From Crossiella sp. CA-258035 (lineage in GTDB: Bacteria > Actinomycetota > Actinomycetes > Mycobacteriales > Pseudonocardiaceae): DNA of 64,000 nucleotides. The translations under genes were made by a program, and so were the position numbers. This document shows, in pieces, positions 41,135 to 50,558 of this stretch. Within the stretch, counting starts at the first letter, position 1. Each line of letters begins with the position of its first letter. Location: assembly GCF_030064675.1 (NCBI RefSeq), contig NZ_CP116413.1, forward strand, positions 3,442,001 to 3,506,000. The letters are read 5' to 3'. The notes beneath the pieces are model-generated. The model did not search any database, was not told the DNA's origin, and saw only the letters and a list, made by a program, of their open reading frames with translations.

Positions 41135-42220
41135 ATGAGGTTTCCACGATCCGCGGCCCTGGTCGCGTTGCTGGCCACGCTCACCGCCTGCGGCTCCTCG
41201 GTCAAGACCGTCGACCAGCAGGGCGCCTCCGCTGAGGGCGCGCTGGTCGGTGTGACCATGCCGACCAAGTCCTCCGAGCGCTGGATCCACGACGGCGACA
41301 ACATCCGCAAAGCCCTGGAGGCGCAGGGTTTCCGGGTCGACCTGCAGTACGCGGAGAACGACATCCCGACCCAGGCCAACCAGCTGGAGAACCAGATCAC
41401 CAAGGGCGCCAAGGCGTTGATCGTGGCCTCCATCGACGGCACCGCGCTCAGCTCGCAGCTGCAACAGGCCGCGGCCGCCAAGATCCCGGTCATCGCCTAC
41501 GACCGGCTGATCCGCAACAGCCCCGCGGTGGACTACTACGCCACCTTCGACAACTTCCGGGTCGGCGTGGAACAGGCCAACTCGCTGCTGGCCGGGCTGA
41601 AGGCGCGCGGCGCGGGGCCGTACTCGGTGGAGCTGTTCGGCGGTTCGCCGGATGACAACAACGCCCCGTACTTCTTCAACGGCGCCATGTCCGTGCTCCA
41701 GCCGCTGATCGACGCGGGCACCCTGGTGGTGCGCAGCGGCCAGCGCGACTTCGGCACGGTGGCGATCCTGCGCTGGGAACCGGCCACCGCGCAGCGCCGG
41801 ATGGAGGACATCCTCACCAAGACCTACACCGGGTCCAGAGTGGACGGTGTGCTCTCGCCGTACGACGGGCTGTCCATCGGCATCCTGTCCGCGCTCAAGA
41901 GCAACGGCTACGGCAGCGCGGACCGGCCCTACCCGGTGGTCACCGGGCAGGACGCCGAGGTGGCCTCGGTAAAGTCGATCATCGCGGGGGAGCAGTACTC
42001 CACCGTGCAGAAGGACACCAGGGAGCTGGCCAAGGTGGCCGCGAACATGGCGGGCGCGGCGCTGCAGGGCCGCAAGCCCGAGGTGAACAACGAGAAGGAC
42101 TACCACAACGGCGTCAAGGTGGTGCCCTCCTTTCTGCTCCAGCCGGTCGCGGTGGACAAGGACAACTACCGCAAGGTGCTGCTGGACTCCGGCTACTACA
42201 CCGAGGGCCAGCTGAAGTAA
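41135..42220 (+). CDS. chvE: Multiple-sugar-binding lipoprotein, ChvE family
   Basis: 361-residue type I binding protein with lipoprotein signal ([12 protein letters not shown]; lipobox Cys near residue 19). Segments typical of ChvE/XylF-like binders: [55 protein letters not shown], and [22 protein letters not shown] 41135 follows GGGAGGAACA. The next two genes are its ATPase and permease, and the three follow araA by 16 bases, so L-arabinose or related pentoses are the expected ligands. The symbol is by family similarity; ligand specificity is not readable. Confidence 0.88.
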   Translation: MRFPRSAALVALLATLTACGSSVKTVDQQGASAEGALVGVTMPTKSSERWIHDGDNIRKALEAQGFRVDLQYAENDIPTQANQLENQITKGAKALIVASIDGTALSSQLQQAAAAKIPVIAYDRLIRNSPAVDYYATFDNFRVGVEQANSLLAGLKARGAGPYSVELFGGSPDDNNAPYFFNGAMSVLQPLIDAGTLVVRSGQRDFGTVAILRWEPATAQRRMEDILTKTYTGSRVDGVLSPYDGLSIGILSALKSNGYGSADRPYPVVTGQDAEVASVKSIIAGEQYSTVQKDTRELAKVAANMAGAALQGRKPEVNNEKDYHNGVKVVPSFLLQPVAVDKDNYRKVLLDSGYYTEGQLK

Positions 42221-42222
42221 CG

Positions 42223-43761
42223 ATGACCGAGCACATCCTGCGGATGCGGGGCATCACCAAGACCTTCGGCCCGGTCACCGCACTGGACGGCGTGACGTTG
42301 TCGGTGCGGCGCGGGGAGATCCACGCGATCTGCGGGGAGAACGGCGCTGGCAAGTCCACGCTGATGAAGGTGCTCTCCGGGGTGTACCCGCACGGCTCCT
42401 ACACCGGCGAGATCGACTTCGACGGCGCGCCCTGTGCCTTCGCCGGGATCGCCGAGAGCGAGGCGCGCGGCATCGTCATCGTGCACCAGGAGCTCGCGCT
42501 CTGCCCCGAGCTGTCCATCGCGGAGAACCTGTTCCTGGGCAACGAGATCGCCACCCGCGGCTGGATCGACTGGAACCGGGTCAACCACGACGCGGCCGCG
42601 CTGCTGGCGCGGGTGGGCCTGCGGGAGAACCCGGTGACGCCGGTGCGCGAGATCGGCATCGGCAAGCAGCAGCTGGTGGAGATCGCCAAGGCGCTGGCCA
42701 AGGACGTGCGGCTGCTCATCCTGGACGAGCCCACCGCGGCGCTCAACGACGAGGACTCCGCGCACCTGCTGGAGCTGCTGCGCGAGCTGCGCGGGCAGGG
42801 CGTCACCTCGGTGATCATCTCGCACAAGCTCAACGAGATCACCGCGATCGCCGACTCGATCACCATCATCCGGGACGGCCGCACCGTGCAGAGCATGGAC
42901 GTGCACGCCGAGGAGGTGAGCGAGGACCGGATCATCGCGGGCATGGTCGGCCGCGACCTGACCCACCGGTTCCCGCCGCGCACCCCGCGGATCGGCGCGG
43001 AGGTGCTGCGCATCGAGGACTGGACCGTGCACGACCCGGCCCGGCCGGAGCGCGCCGTGCTCCAGGACGTCTCGCTGTCGGTGCGGCGCGGGGAGATCGT
43101 CGGGCTGGCCGGGCTGATGGGCGCGGGCCGCACCGAGCTGGCCATGAGCGTGTTCGGCCGGTCCTGGGGCACCGGCTTCGCCGGGCGGATCTTCAAGGAC
43201 GGCAAGGAGATCGCGCCACGCTCGGTGCGCGCGGCCATCCGGCACGGCATCGCCTACGTCAGCGAGGACCGCAAGCGCTACGGCCTCAACCTGATCGAGG
43301 ACATCCGGCGCAACATCTCCGCGGCCGGGCTGGGCAGGCTGTCCCGGCGCGGCTGGGTGCGGGAGGGCGAGGAGTTCGGCGTGGCCAAGGGATACCTGCG
43401 TGAGCTGGGCATCCGGGCGCCCGGCGTGCTCACCCCGGCGGGCGCGCTCAGCGGCGGCAACCAGCAGAAGGTGGTGCTGGCCAAGTGGATGTTCACCGAG
43501 CCGGACCTGCTGATCCTGGACGAGCCCACCCGCGGCATCGACGTCGGCGCGAAGTACGAGATCTACGGCATCGTCAACCAGCTCGCCGAGCGCGGCGCCG
43601 GCGTGCTGGTCATCTCCTCGGAGCTGCCGGAGCTGCTCGGTCTGTGCGACCGGGTGTACGCGCTGGCCGAAGGCCGGATCACCGGTGAGGTGAGCAGGGC
43701 GGAAGCCACCCAGGAACGCCTCATGCGGCACATGACCCAGGGACAGGAGCGGAACCGTTGA
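42223..43761 (+). CDS. gguA: Sugar ABC transporter ATP-binding protein, GguA/MmsA-like
   Basis: 512 residues with two ABC domains. Domain 1: Walker [30 protein letters not shown], Walker [14 protein letters not shown], with the degenerate signature [15 protein letters not shown]. Domain 2: [10 protein letters not shown] as a degenerate P-loop, the signature [15 protein letters not shown], Walker [17 protein letters not shown] 42223 lies two bases after the binding-protein stop, and the permease TTG start overlaps its own stop, so all three are coupled. It energises import by the ChvE-type system. Confidence 0.93.
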   Translation: MTEHILRMRGITKTFGPVTALDGVTLSVRRGEIHAICGENGAGKSTLMKVLSGVYPHGSYTGEIDFDGAPCAFAGIAESEARGIVIVHQELALCPELSIAENLFLGNEIATRGWIDWNRVNHDAAALLARVGLRENPVTPVREIGIGKQQLVEIAKALAKDVRLLILDEPTAALNDEDSAHLLELLRELRGQGVTSVIISHKLNEITAIADSITIIRDGRTVQSMDVHAEEVSEDRIIAGMVGRDLTHRFPPRTPRIGAEVLRIEDWTVHDPARPERAVLQDVSLSVRRGEIVGLAGLMGAGRTELAMSVFGRSWGTGFAGRIFKDGKEIAPRSVRAAIRHGIAYVSEDRKRYGLNLIEDIRRNISAAGLGRLSRRGWVREGEEFGVAKGYLRELGIRAPGVLTPAGALSGGNQQKVVLAKWMFTEPDLLILDEPTRGIDVGAKYEIYGIVNQLAERGAGVLVISSELPELLGLCDRVYALAEGRITGEVSRAEATQERLMRHMTQGQERNR

Positions 43762-44960
43762 GCACCAAGGCAGAACTCCCGCCACGCCGCCGGTTCCGGC
43801 TCAACCCCAGGCAAAGCGGCATCTACGTGGCCTTCGCGCTGATCGTGCTGCTGTTCACCGCGCTGACCGGCGGCACCCTGCTGGAGCCGCAGAACATCTC
43901 CAACATCATCGTGCAGAACTCCTACGTGCTCATCCTCGCCGTGGGCATGATCCTGGTGATCATCGCCGGGCACATCGACCTGTCCGCGGGCTCGGTGGTC
44001 GCGCTGACCGGGGCGCTGTGCGCGGTGCTGACCGTGCAGCTGGGCCTGCCGTGGCCGCTGGCGGTGCTGGTCACGCTGGTGGCGGGCGGGGTGATCGGGG
44101 CTTGGCACGGCTACTGGATCGCCTACTTCGGCATCCCGGCCTTCATCGTCACCCTGGGCGGCATGCTGGTCTTCCGCGCGCTCACCCTGAGCGTGCTGGG
44201 CAACCAGGGCATCGGCCCGTTCCCAGAGCCGATCCGCACGCTGTCCAACGGTTTCCTGGACGGCTACCTCGGCAACATCGGCCTCGGCCCGCTCGGCGGC
44301 GCGGACCTGCTGAGCCTGCTGATCGGCCTGGCCGTGGTGGCCGGCATCGCGCTGACCCAGTGGCGGGCCCGGCGCGGGCGGGCGGGGTACGGGCAGGAGA
44401 TCGACCCGATGCCGGTGTTCGTGGCCAAGATCGCCGCGGCCGGACTGCTGGTGCTCGCCGTGGTGGTGCAGCTGGCCCGCTTCCGCAACCTGCCCTGGGT
44501 GCTGGTGCTGCTGGCCGCGCTGGTGTGGGGTTACTCGGTGCTGGCCGGACGCTCGGTGTTCGGGCGGCGGATCTACGCCATCGGCGGCAACCTGCAGGCG
44601 GCCACCCTGTCCGGGGTGAACGTCCGCGCGGTCACCTTCTGGGTGTTCGTGAACATGGGCGTGCTGGCCGCGCTGGCCGGGGTGGTCTTCGCCGGGCGGC
44701 TCAACCAGGCCGGCCCCACCGCGGGCGCCTCCTTCGAGCTGGACGCGATCGCGGCGGCCTTCATCGGCGGCGCGGCGGTGCAGGGCGGGGTCGGCAAGGT
44801 GGTCGGCGCGGTGACCGGCGGCCTGATCATGGCGGTGATCAACAACGGCATGTCCCTGATCGGCGCGCCCAGCGAGCGGGTGATGCTGGTCAAGGGCCTG
44901 GTGCTGCTGGCGGCGGTCGCCTACGACGTGTTCACCAAACGGCGCGCCGGCGCGCGCTGA
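43758..44960 (+). CDS. gguB: Sugar ABC transporter permease, GguB/MmsB-like
   Basis: 400-residue permease, longer than RbsC types because of an extra pair of helices and loops around residues 180-240, as is typical of XylH/GguB. Landmarks: [40 protein letters not shown], the coupling loop [20 protein letters not shown], and [20 protein letters not shown]. The start is TTG 43758, whose last two bases are in the ATPase stop (TTGA). Only one permease gene is present, so the pore should be a homodimer, in contrast to the YtfT/YjfF pair on the other side of the island. Confidence 0.92.
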   Translation: MSTKAELPPRRRFRLNPRQSGIYVAFALIVLLFTALTGGTLLEPQNISNIIVQNSYVLILAVGMILVIIAGHIDLSAGSVVALTGALCAVLTVQLGLPWPLAVLVTLVAGGVIGAWHGYWIAYFGIPAFIVTLGGMLVFRALTLSVLGNQGIGPFPEPIRTLSNGFLDGYLGNIGLGPLGGADLLSLLIGLAVVAGIALTQWRARRGRAGYGQEIDPMPVFVAKIAAAGLLVLAVVVQLARFRNLPWVLVLLAALVWGYSVLAGRSVFGRRIYAIGGNLQAATLSGVNVRAVTFWVFVNMGVLAALAGVVFAGRLNQAGPTAGASFELDAIAAAFIGGAAVQGGVGKVVGAVTGGLIMAVINNGMSLIGAPSERVMLVKGLVLLAAVAYDVFTKRRAGAR

Positions 44961-44972
44961 CGCGGTGCAAGG

Positions 44973-44990
44973 CCGGCCGGGGGCGGCCGG
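44973..44990 (+). terminator. Hairpin after the arabinose operon
   Basis: CCGGCCG (44973-44979), four G, CGGCCGG (44984-44990): a perfect 7-bp GC stem 12 bases behind the permease stop, without a T-run, as is usual for actinomycete terminators. Confidence 0.6.
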
Positions 44991-45078
44991 TTGCTGCCAG
45001 TGGTGTGTCACGCCGGCCCCGGATGAGGTCGACTTGTTCCGCGCGCCGACGACCACACGATCAACCGAGGAGGAGCGG

Positions 45079-45534
45079 ATGGACCACTCCATTGGGCAGG
45101 CTCAGCGGCGTCGGCCGAGCCGCGTTCCGTTCGCCACGACTGTGACCTTCGCGCTCCTACTCGGCTTGGTCGCGCTGCTGGCCGCTTCGGGCTTGTTCGG
45201 CCTGACAGGTGCCCAGGCAAGCACCGTTGGCCTCGTGCTGAGGACCGGGCTCGCCATCGATGGCGGGTGCTGCCTGGTCGGCGCGGGGCTGCTGGTGCTG
45301 TCGCGGCCGGCGGGGTGGGTTCTGACCGCGGTGGGCGGCGGTCTCGCCCTTGCCCTTCCCATGCTGGTCTTCCCGGCCGTGGTGGCGGCTCCGGCGGAGT
45401 TGGCCGCCGGCATCCGGCAGGCCGACGGTCTGCCGGTGCTGCTGGTGATGATCCTGTTCGGCCTGGTGACGATGGTGCAGAGCCTGCGCCGTGGCACTCG
45501 TGAGGCCATCGTCCAGCGTCGCGCCCGGCCGTGA
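45079..45534 (+). CDS. Small integral membrane protein, unknown function
   Basis: 151 residues with four hydrophobic segments (about 22-42, 52-72, 78-103 and 112-130) and a basic C-terminus (RRGTREAIVQRRARP). The start ATG 45079 (MDHSIGQ) follows GAGGAGGAGC. The frame is open upstream to 44965, but that part runs through the terminator hairpin and is not protein-like. No family recognised. Four short helices and charged ends suggest a small membrane-modulating protein. It sits alone between the arabinose operon and a convergent DUF1360 gene. Confidence 0.65.
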   Translation: MDHSIGQAQRRRPSRVPFATTVTFALLLGLVALLAASGLFGLTGAQASTVGLVLRTGLAIDGGCCLVGAGLLVLSRPAGWVLTAVGGGLALALPMLVFPAVVAAPAELAAGIRQADGLPVLLVMILFGLVTMVQSLRRGTREAIVQRRARP

Positions 45535-45547
45535 CCAGTGAGCCAGC

Positions 45548-46072
45548 TCAGTCCTCGGTGGCCTGGTCCGCCGCGGTCCAGGCGTACTGGAGGTAGTCCG
45601 ACACACTGAGCACGGCCAGCACCGAGGACCCCAGCCGCGCCGCCCTGGGCGCGAACAGGTAGGTGGCGACCGCGCCTCCCGCGATCCACATGCCGATGCA
45701 GAACGGGCAGGTCAGCAGTTCGCCGATGGCTCTGCGCACACCGCGGCCGCGCGGCTTCTCCGGGACCTCCGCATTGTCCTCGGCCTCCGCGCAGGTGGTG
45801 AACGGCGCCCGCAGGAAGCCGGTCACCTTCTCCTTGCTGATGATCCGGGACGCCTTGTGGGTGGCGACACCCAGCAGCACCAGGTCACCCGTCGGGATGC
45901 GCTCGGGCACCCGCCCGGAGCGGTGCGCCACCGCCGCCACCGCGGCCGCACCGGTCAGGAAGGTCGCCGTGAGGACCAGCCGGCCGCCCATCGCGGTGGC
46001 CTTCCCCTCATCGGTGCGCAGCGGCGTGACCTTGCCGGTGACCGCCCGCGGTGTGTGTTCACCCATCGTCAT
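45548..46072 (-). CDS. DUF1360 family membrane protein
   Basis: 174 residues. The family core is visible as VLLGVATHKASRIISKEKVTGFLRAPFTT, then LTCPFCIGMWIAGGAVA, with the paired Cys of CPFC in a membrane-proximal loop, and a final hydrophobic helix. An N-terminal helix lies at about 30-48. ATG 46072 or 46066. Members occur in sporulating Gram-positives and actinomycetes and may be spore- or envelope-linked; the function is unknown. It ends 13 bases from the convergent small membrane protein gene. Confidence 0.83.
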   Translation of the reverse strand: MTMGEHTPRAVTGKVTPLRTDEGKATAMGGRLVLTATFLTGAAAVAAVAHRSGRVPERIPTGDLVLLGVATHKASRIISKEKVTGFLRAPFTTCAEAEDNAEVPEKPRGRGVRRAIGELLTCPFCIGMWIAGGAVATYLFAPRAARLGSSVLAVLSVSDYLQYAWTAADQATED

Positions 46073-46417
46073 CTGCCGTCCCGATCAATCGACTCGCCAT
46101 GCCGCCAGGTTGCCCTCGCATCGAGCAGGCAAACTGGTGCCTCCGGGGCAGATCCCATGCCTAGGAGTTGATCGGGCCGGTCGGTCGCCAGATCCGGGCG
46201 AGCTGCCCGCTGATCAGGAACGCGCCTTCCAGCACTCCCCGGCCCACGCTGCCTAGGGAGCCTGCCTATCGGCGGCAGTGGGCTCGGTTGATCAGGTGAA
46301 TCCAGCCGCCGTTGACTGATGGTCACCTCGAGCGGTGCCACGCTGGGCCGCACCAGGCGGGGGACACACAACGTCGTCGACATGGTCATCGACGTTGCGA
46401 GGCAGGGAGGGGAGTCG
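46073..46417. other. Intergenic region without a recognised gene
   Basis: 345 bases between the DUF1360 gene and the small protein gene at 46418. It should hold the promoters of both. The word CTGCCTA occurs twice about 14 bases apart near 46248-46268. An upstream in-frame extension of the next gene (from 46319) is possible but lacks a ribosome site. Nothing else seen. Confidence 0.4.
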
Positions 46418-46924
46418 ATGGTCGGGAAAGAGGTTGGCGCCCCGGTCGAGCGGACGCCGGAGGAGGTGGTGGACCTGGCGCACTCCGTGGTGGCGACACG
46501 CTTCGCCGGTGAGCTGGAGGCCTTCGACGACATCGTCCTGGACTACCGGAGGGATCCCGAGGGCACCGTGCGCGGTGTGCGGCTGCACGCGCCGGTGGGT
46601 ATCGGGGTCGAGCTCGCGGCGATGACGCCTTATGTGCTCTCCGCGGCAGCTCTGGTCGGTGGTGTGCTGGTTGAGAAGGCAACAGGTGGTGTCTACGACT
46701 CGGTCCGGGACTGGTTGACACGGGCCTGGGCCCGGCGGCGGGGCAAGGACTCCGCCGGGCCGGCGCCCCAGATCGATGACGCCGAGGCCGGGCGGGTCAC
46801 CGTGATGATCACGATCCACCTGACCGGTGCCGGTGCGGACGAAGTGACGGCGGGGGAGATCGCCAGGTACGTGGTGGATGGATTGGTGACAGGTAAGCAC
46901 GAATCATCCGGCGGTTCCGGGTGA
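46418..46924 (+). CDS. Small protein coupled to a membrane peptidase, unknown function
   Basis: 168 residues from ATG 46418, chosen because GGGAGGGGAG lies just before it. The N-terminal ~60 residues are charged and helical (PEEVVDLAHSVVATRFAGEL), followed by a hydrophobic stretch (residues ~65-85, ELAAMTPYVLSAAALVGGVL) that may lie in or on the membrane. The C-terminal beta-rich piece reads VTVMITIHLTGAGADEVTAG. No family recognised. Its stop overlaps the start of the M48 peptidase gene (GTGA), so the two are made together, and it may be a partner, substrate or inhibitor of the protease. Confidence 0.6.
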   Translation: MVGKEVGAPVERTPEEVVDLAHSVVATRFAGELEAFDDIVLDYRRDPEGTVRGVRLHAPVGIGVELAAMTPYVLSAAALVGGVLVEKATGGVYDSVRDWLTRAWARRRGKDSAGPAPQIDDAEAGRVTVMITIHLTGAGADEVTAGEIARYVVDGLVTGKHESSGGSG

Positions 46925-48888
46925 CCGCAGCTTCTCCGGTCCTGGCCGGGGCCTCGACCTCGGGACTCGCGATCGGGACGACCCGCGCCCGCTACGCGCT
47001 GCTGATCGCGGTGCCGATCATTTTGGCGACCTACGCCGGGAGCCTGCTGCACAACGGGGTGTTCCGCCTCCAACGGATCGAGACGCTGAAGAGGTGCTAC
47101 GCCGAGGCGGTGGCGAGCGCACCGGCGGACGTGCTTGCCAGGGGGGTGCGGCTGGGCCTGTGCAACCTGCCCGGCGAGGTGGCGAGGGTGTCTAGTTCGG
47201 CCGTCGTCGGAGTGGTGGTCGCAGCGCTGGGGCTGGTGCTGCTGCGGCGGCTGCCGGTGCGGTTGTACCGGCGGACGGGACGGGTGCGCCGGGCCGGAGA
47301 ACGGTGGCAGCGGGCCGCCGCCGACGCCGTGCACTCGATGGGCGGGGCCGTCGTCCCGGAGGTGGTCTTCGCCTCGGCGTGCCGGGAGGCGTTCACCGTG
47401 CGCATCGGCGGCAGACCCCGGGTTGTGTTGCCCAACGGTGTGCTCGCCCTGCCGGCCGACGAGGCCGAGGCACTGCTGCGGCACGAGTGCGCCCACGTCG
47501 TGGCGGGTGACGTCGGCCGGGTCTGGTTGACCCGCGGTCTCTGGTGGGCCACGCCGGCGGTGCTGGTGTTGCCGCTGGTGTTCGCGGTGGTGCTGTGGGC
47601 CAGTGGCAGGCCGTTCACCACGGATGTCTGGACCGCGTTCAACCGCGACTACCTGATCCGCTCGGTGGCGCTGCTGGCACTGGTCTGGCTGGTGTCGCGT
47701 GGGCTGCTCCGCGCCCGTGAGCACGAGGCGGACCTGGTCTCGTCTGCGAACTCGGGCCCTTCCGCGCTGCGGGCACTGCTGTCCCGGCAGCGGCCGGGGC
47801 GGGGCGGGCGTATCCGGGAACTGCTGTCCCTGCACCCGTCGTCATCGCGTCGCCTCGCGGTTCTCGACCGGGGCCGGACCACCGAGCACGCCCGCGGCGT
47901 CGAGGGGTTCGCCTTCGGAGCGCTGGCCACCGCCCTGCTCCTGGTCGGCGCCCTCCACTTCAACCCGTTGTTCGCCGGTATCGGGAACCCGGTGCTGTCC
48001 TACAACCTCTCCGTGCTGGCCACCGCGCTGCTACCCGGTGTCCTGCTCGGCTACGCGTGGGGAACGACGGTCTGGCAGTCGGCCGATGACCGGCGACCGT
48101 GGCAGCGCCGTGTGCTGGACGCACTCGGCCTGCCGGTCGGCGTGCTGGTCGGCTTGCTGCTCGCGCTCACCGAACAAGGTTCGTTCTGGCATGACGAAGC
48201 GGCGTTGGAGACGTGGGTCGTCATCTCGGTGGTGCTCACCGGAGCCGCCGCCCTGTGCGCCGCGATTGCGACGCTGCACCGTCGAGGTGGCCCGACCGCG
48301 TGGATCGGCGGGCTGATCGCGGTCTTGTTCACCGGCGCCGTCATCCCCGCCCAGACCGCGGCGCTTCTCCTGCGCAATGGCGGGGTGGAGGTGTTCACCG
48401 CCCAGCTGACCCTGTCGCCGCCGTGGGTGCTGCTGGCCGGTCAGTGCGCCGCGGCGGCCGTCGTGTGGTGGTGGAGCAGGGGGCACCGGCGTCTTCTGCT
48501 GGTGGTCACCGGCGTGACCACCGCGGTGGTGGTGGCCGCGCGGCTGCTGCTGGCCGAACCGTTGAGCCAGGCCAACGCCTACGACCAGTCGCAGACCGAA
48601 GTCTTGATCGCCGCCGGAGCGGGTGTGGTTGTGGTGCTGCCCCTGGTCGCGCTCCGCGGGCGAACCGGTCTCGCGCTTGGGATCGCCGCCTCCTGGACCA
48701 CCACGCTGCTGATCTGCGCCGCGCTCATCACGAGGTATGAGCAGCCCCTGGAAGTAGTTTACTACTACGCCGTTCCCTCGCTCAGCCTTCTCGCCGCTGC
48801 GTTGCTGGTCTTGGCGGTGGTGACCATCCCGTTGCGCGGCCACGTCACGCCCCCGGGCAGCCGCGGTGCGGGCTTCCCCGTCACATGA
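46921..48888 (+). CDS. Multi-spanning membrane metallopeptidase, M48/M56-like
   Basis: 655 residues. One N-terminal membrane helix (~27-47) and another (~95-115) precede the catalytic domain, with the zinc motif HECAH at residues 188-192 and the third ligand in EHEAD around 267-271. About ten further hydrophobic segments fill residues 340-640, far more than in HtpX (four helices). GTG 46921 overlaps the upstream stop. Such peptidases cut membrane or membrane-associated proteins in quality control or signalling. The long helical C-terminus has no recognised family. It forms a two-gene unit with the 168-residue protein. Confidence 0.82.
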   Translation: MTAASPVLAGASTSGLAIGTTRARYALLIAVPIILATYAGSLLHNGVFRLQRIETLKRCYAEAVASAPADVLARGVRLGLCNLPGEVARVSSSAVVGVVVAALGLVLLRRLPVRLYRRTGRVRRAGERWQRAAADAVHSMGGAVVPEVVFASACREAFTVRIGGRPRVVLPNGVLALPADEAEALLRHECAHVVAGDVGRVWLTRGLWWATPAVLVLPLVFAVVLWASGRPFTTDVWTAFNRDYLIRSVALLALVWLVSRGLLRAREHEADLVSSANSGPSALRALLSRQRPGRGGRIRELLSLHPSSSRRLAVLDRGRTTEHARGVEGFAFGALATALLLVGALHFNPLFAGIGNPVLSYNLSVLATALLPGVLLGYAWGTTVWQSADDRRPWQRRVLDALGLPVGVLVGLLLALTEQGSFWHDEAALETWVVISVVLTGAAALCAAIATLHRRGGPTAWIGGLIAVLFTGAVIPAQTAALLLRNGGVEVFTAQLTLSPPWVLLAGQCAAAAVVWWWSRGHRRLLLVVTGVTTAVVVAARLLLAEPLSQANAYDQSQTEVLIAAGAGVVVVLPLVALRGRTGLALGIAASWTTTLLICAALITRYEQPLEVVYYYAVPSLSLLAAALLVLAVVTIPLRGHVTPPGSRGAGFPVT

Positions 48889-48921
48889 GCTTTTCGGTCA
48901 GCCTCTGACCGCGCCGCATGA

Positions 48922-49185
48922 GGAAGCCACTCGGACTGCCCAGGCCCGGGCACCGAGACCCGCGCGGCGGCGGTGCGGCCGTGGGTGCTGCGCGCCGATA
49001 TCGGCTACGACCTCGAATGGGACATCGAGGGCTACTAGGAGGTCTACGGCCAGCAGATGCCTGGCGAGGGCACCGTCCCGCTGCCGCACTGGAATGTGCC
49101 CCGCGGCGATGAGCGACCCGGCCAACGAGCTGGAGCGGCTGCGCCGAACTGGGAGGCGGGGCTGGCCGACATGGGGTGCCGGTGA
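48922..49185 (+). pseudogene. Degraded reading frame, unrecognised
   Basis: One frame reads protein-like on both sides of a TAG at 49036-49038: before it VLRADIGYDLEWDIEGY, after it EVYGQQMPGEGTVPLPHWNV, and it ends NWEAGLADMGCR with a stop at 49183. The composition (balanced Asp, Glu, Tyr, Trp, Gly) is coding-like, unlike the other frames. There is no start codon upstream within the frame. I read it as the remnant of a gene with a nonsense mutation. The family is not recognised. Confidence 0.4.
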
Positions 49186-49303
49186 GGAACTGTCACCTGG
49201 TGCACGGGATGCCTGTCAGGGCAGGTCAAGGTCGATGTCCCGGTCGCCGCCTGCGCGCCGATGTCACGCGCTCGGAGGTGCACCGACAGCCGGATTGCAG
49301 TCG

Positions 49304-49341
49304 GTGATTCCACCCGATACCCCCGTGTCGGGTGGAATCAC
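49304..49341. terminator. 14-bp perfect hairpin
   Basis: GTGATTCCACCCGA (49304-49317), a 10-base loop, TCGGGTGGAATCAC (49328-49341). It lies 90 bases beyond the end of the leftward exported-protein gene and ~450 beyond the M48 gene, and could stop transcripts from both directions. Confidence 0.65.
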
Positions 49342-49430
49342 GCGGTCGAAGGCCGCGGGCTCGTGGGCACTGCGCTGGTCACGAACAGCCACGGCCGCAG
49401 TCGATCACGGCCGGGAGATGCCGTGCTCGA

Positions 49431-49928
49431 TCATTGGGTGGCGTGGAAGCGGGCGACCCAGATGGTGTGGTAGGTCATGGCCTGGCAGCGGATGTCGGTG
49501 TCGGCTTTGAGTTTCACGGCGTCGATCATTTTGTAGGGGTGGTTGGTTTCGTGTTTTGCCAGGGTGGGCAGGTGGGGATCGGCGCCGACGGTGGATAGTT
49601 CGATCTGGTCGTGGCAGTAGGGCTTGTCGGCGGGATTGGTGACGGTGTCGATCACGACGTCACCGGCGGAGATGGGCTGCAGTGTGGCCTTTGCGTTGGC
49701 GTGCGGGTTGGACAGTGTGAGCGTGATGTAGGCCTTTTCGCCGGGCAGCAGGACACCGATTTGCGTGCCGACAACTGTGGCGTGAGTGAGGGACTGGGGC
49801 GAGCCGGCCGCGCCGTTCGCGATGGTGTTCTGGACGAACACGGCGATCGCGAGAGCGCTGAGGGCCACTACTGTGCCTAGGGCAGCGGGGGAAAGTAGTA
49901 CGGGTTTGCCTTTCATTTTGCTACGCAT
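49431..49928 (-). CDS. Exported or membrane-anchored protein, duplicate B
   Basis: 165 residues. A short basic start (RSKMKGKP) and one hydrophobic helix (~14-34) act as signal or anchor. The rest is beta-rich: IGVLLPGEKAYITLTLSNPHAN, GDVVIDTVTNPADKPYCHDQ, and the end DTDIRCQAMTYHTIWVARF, giving a Cys pair that may form a disulfide. ATG 49928 follows AGGGGAAAG. It is ~60% similar to the next gene upstream, with a 41-base stretch of identical DNA at the 3' end, so the pair arose by tandem duplication. The Ig-like strand pattern recalls surface or fibre subunits, but no family is recognised. Confidence 0.7.
   Translation of the reverse strand: MRSKMKGKPVLLSPAALGTVVALSALAIAVFVQNTIANGAAGSPQSLTHATVVGTQIGVLLPGEKAYITLTLSNPHANAKATLQPISAGDVVIDTVTNPADKPYCHDQIELSTVGADPHLPTLAKHETNHPYKMIDAVKLKADTDIRCQAMTYHTIWVARFHATQ
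49463..49503. repeat. 41-bp direct repeat, copy 1 of 2
   Basis: Identical over 41 bases to 49990-50030. It encodes the C-terminal DTDIRCQAMTYHT segment in both duplicated exported-protein genes. Such identity at synonymous sites points to recent duplication or gene conversion. Confidence 0.85.
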
Positions 49929-49957
49929 GGTCTTTCCCCTGTAAGTCGCGCACTGCT

Positions 49958-50452
49958 CTAGCGGACGGCCTGGAACTGGGCGGTCCAGGTGGTGTGGTAG
50001 GTCATGGCCTGGCAGCGGATGTCGGTGTCGTCCTTGAGCTTCACGGCGTCGGTCAGTTTGTAGGGGAAGTTGGCTTCGCTGACCGCGAGCGTCGGCAGGA
50101 GCGGGTCCGCGCCGGCGGTGGACAGTTCGAGCTGGCTTTGGCAGTAGGGCTTGTCGGCGATGTTCGCGACGGTGTCGATCACGACCTCGCCCGGGGTGAC
50201 GGACAGCAGTTTGATCTTCACGTTGGCGTTGGGGTTGGACAGGGTGAGGGTTACGTACCCTTTTTCGCCGGGCAGTAGGGTGCCGGTCTGCGCGCCGGTC
50301 ACGGTGGCGGGGGTCATCGCCTCAGCCGAGCCTGACACGCTGCCGGTGGTGCTGTCCTGGACGAACGCGGCAAGGGCGAAACTGGCCAGCCCCAGGATCG
50401 TGCCGATCGCAGCGACGACGATGACGGGCTTGGCTTTCCTGTTGATATGCAT
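49958..50452 (-). CDS. Exported or membrane-anchored protein, duplicate A
   Basis: 164 residues: MHINRKAKPVIVV, a hydrophobic helix (~8-30), then a beta-rich domain with TGTLLPGEKGYVTLTLSNPN, GEVVIDTVANIADKPYCQSQ and DTDIRCQAMTYHTTWTAQF. ATG 50452 is chosen over ATG 50458 because AAGGAG lies seven bases before it and only one base before the other. Its partner is 29 bases downstream. The conserved Pro-Gly-Glu-Lys turn and two cysteines mark a shared fold. Probably exported and surface-associated; unknown family. Confidence 0.72.
   Translation of the reverse strand: MHINRKAKPVIVVAAIGTILGLASFALAAFVQDSTTGSVSGSAEAMTPATVTGAQTGTLLPGEKGYVTLTLSNPNANVKIKLLSVTPGEVVIDTVANIADKPYCQSQLELSTAGADPLLPTLAVSEANFPYKLTDAVKLKDDTDIRCQAMTYHTTWTAQFQAVR
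49990..50030. repeat. 41-bp direct repeat, copy 2 of 2
   Basis: Second copy of the repeat at 49463-49503, in the same relative position within duplicate A. Confidence 0.85.
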
Positions 50453-50558
50453 GGCCATTCTCCTTGGGTTGGGTGGAAGGTCGCGGTCGGGACCGCGGAA
50501 CTGTGGGTGAGCCTCGCCGGGCGTGCCTCTGGCGGCGCAAGGGCCGCGGACGCGGTGG

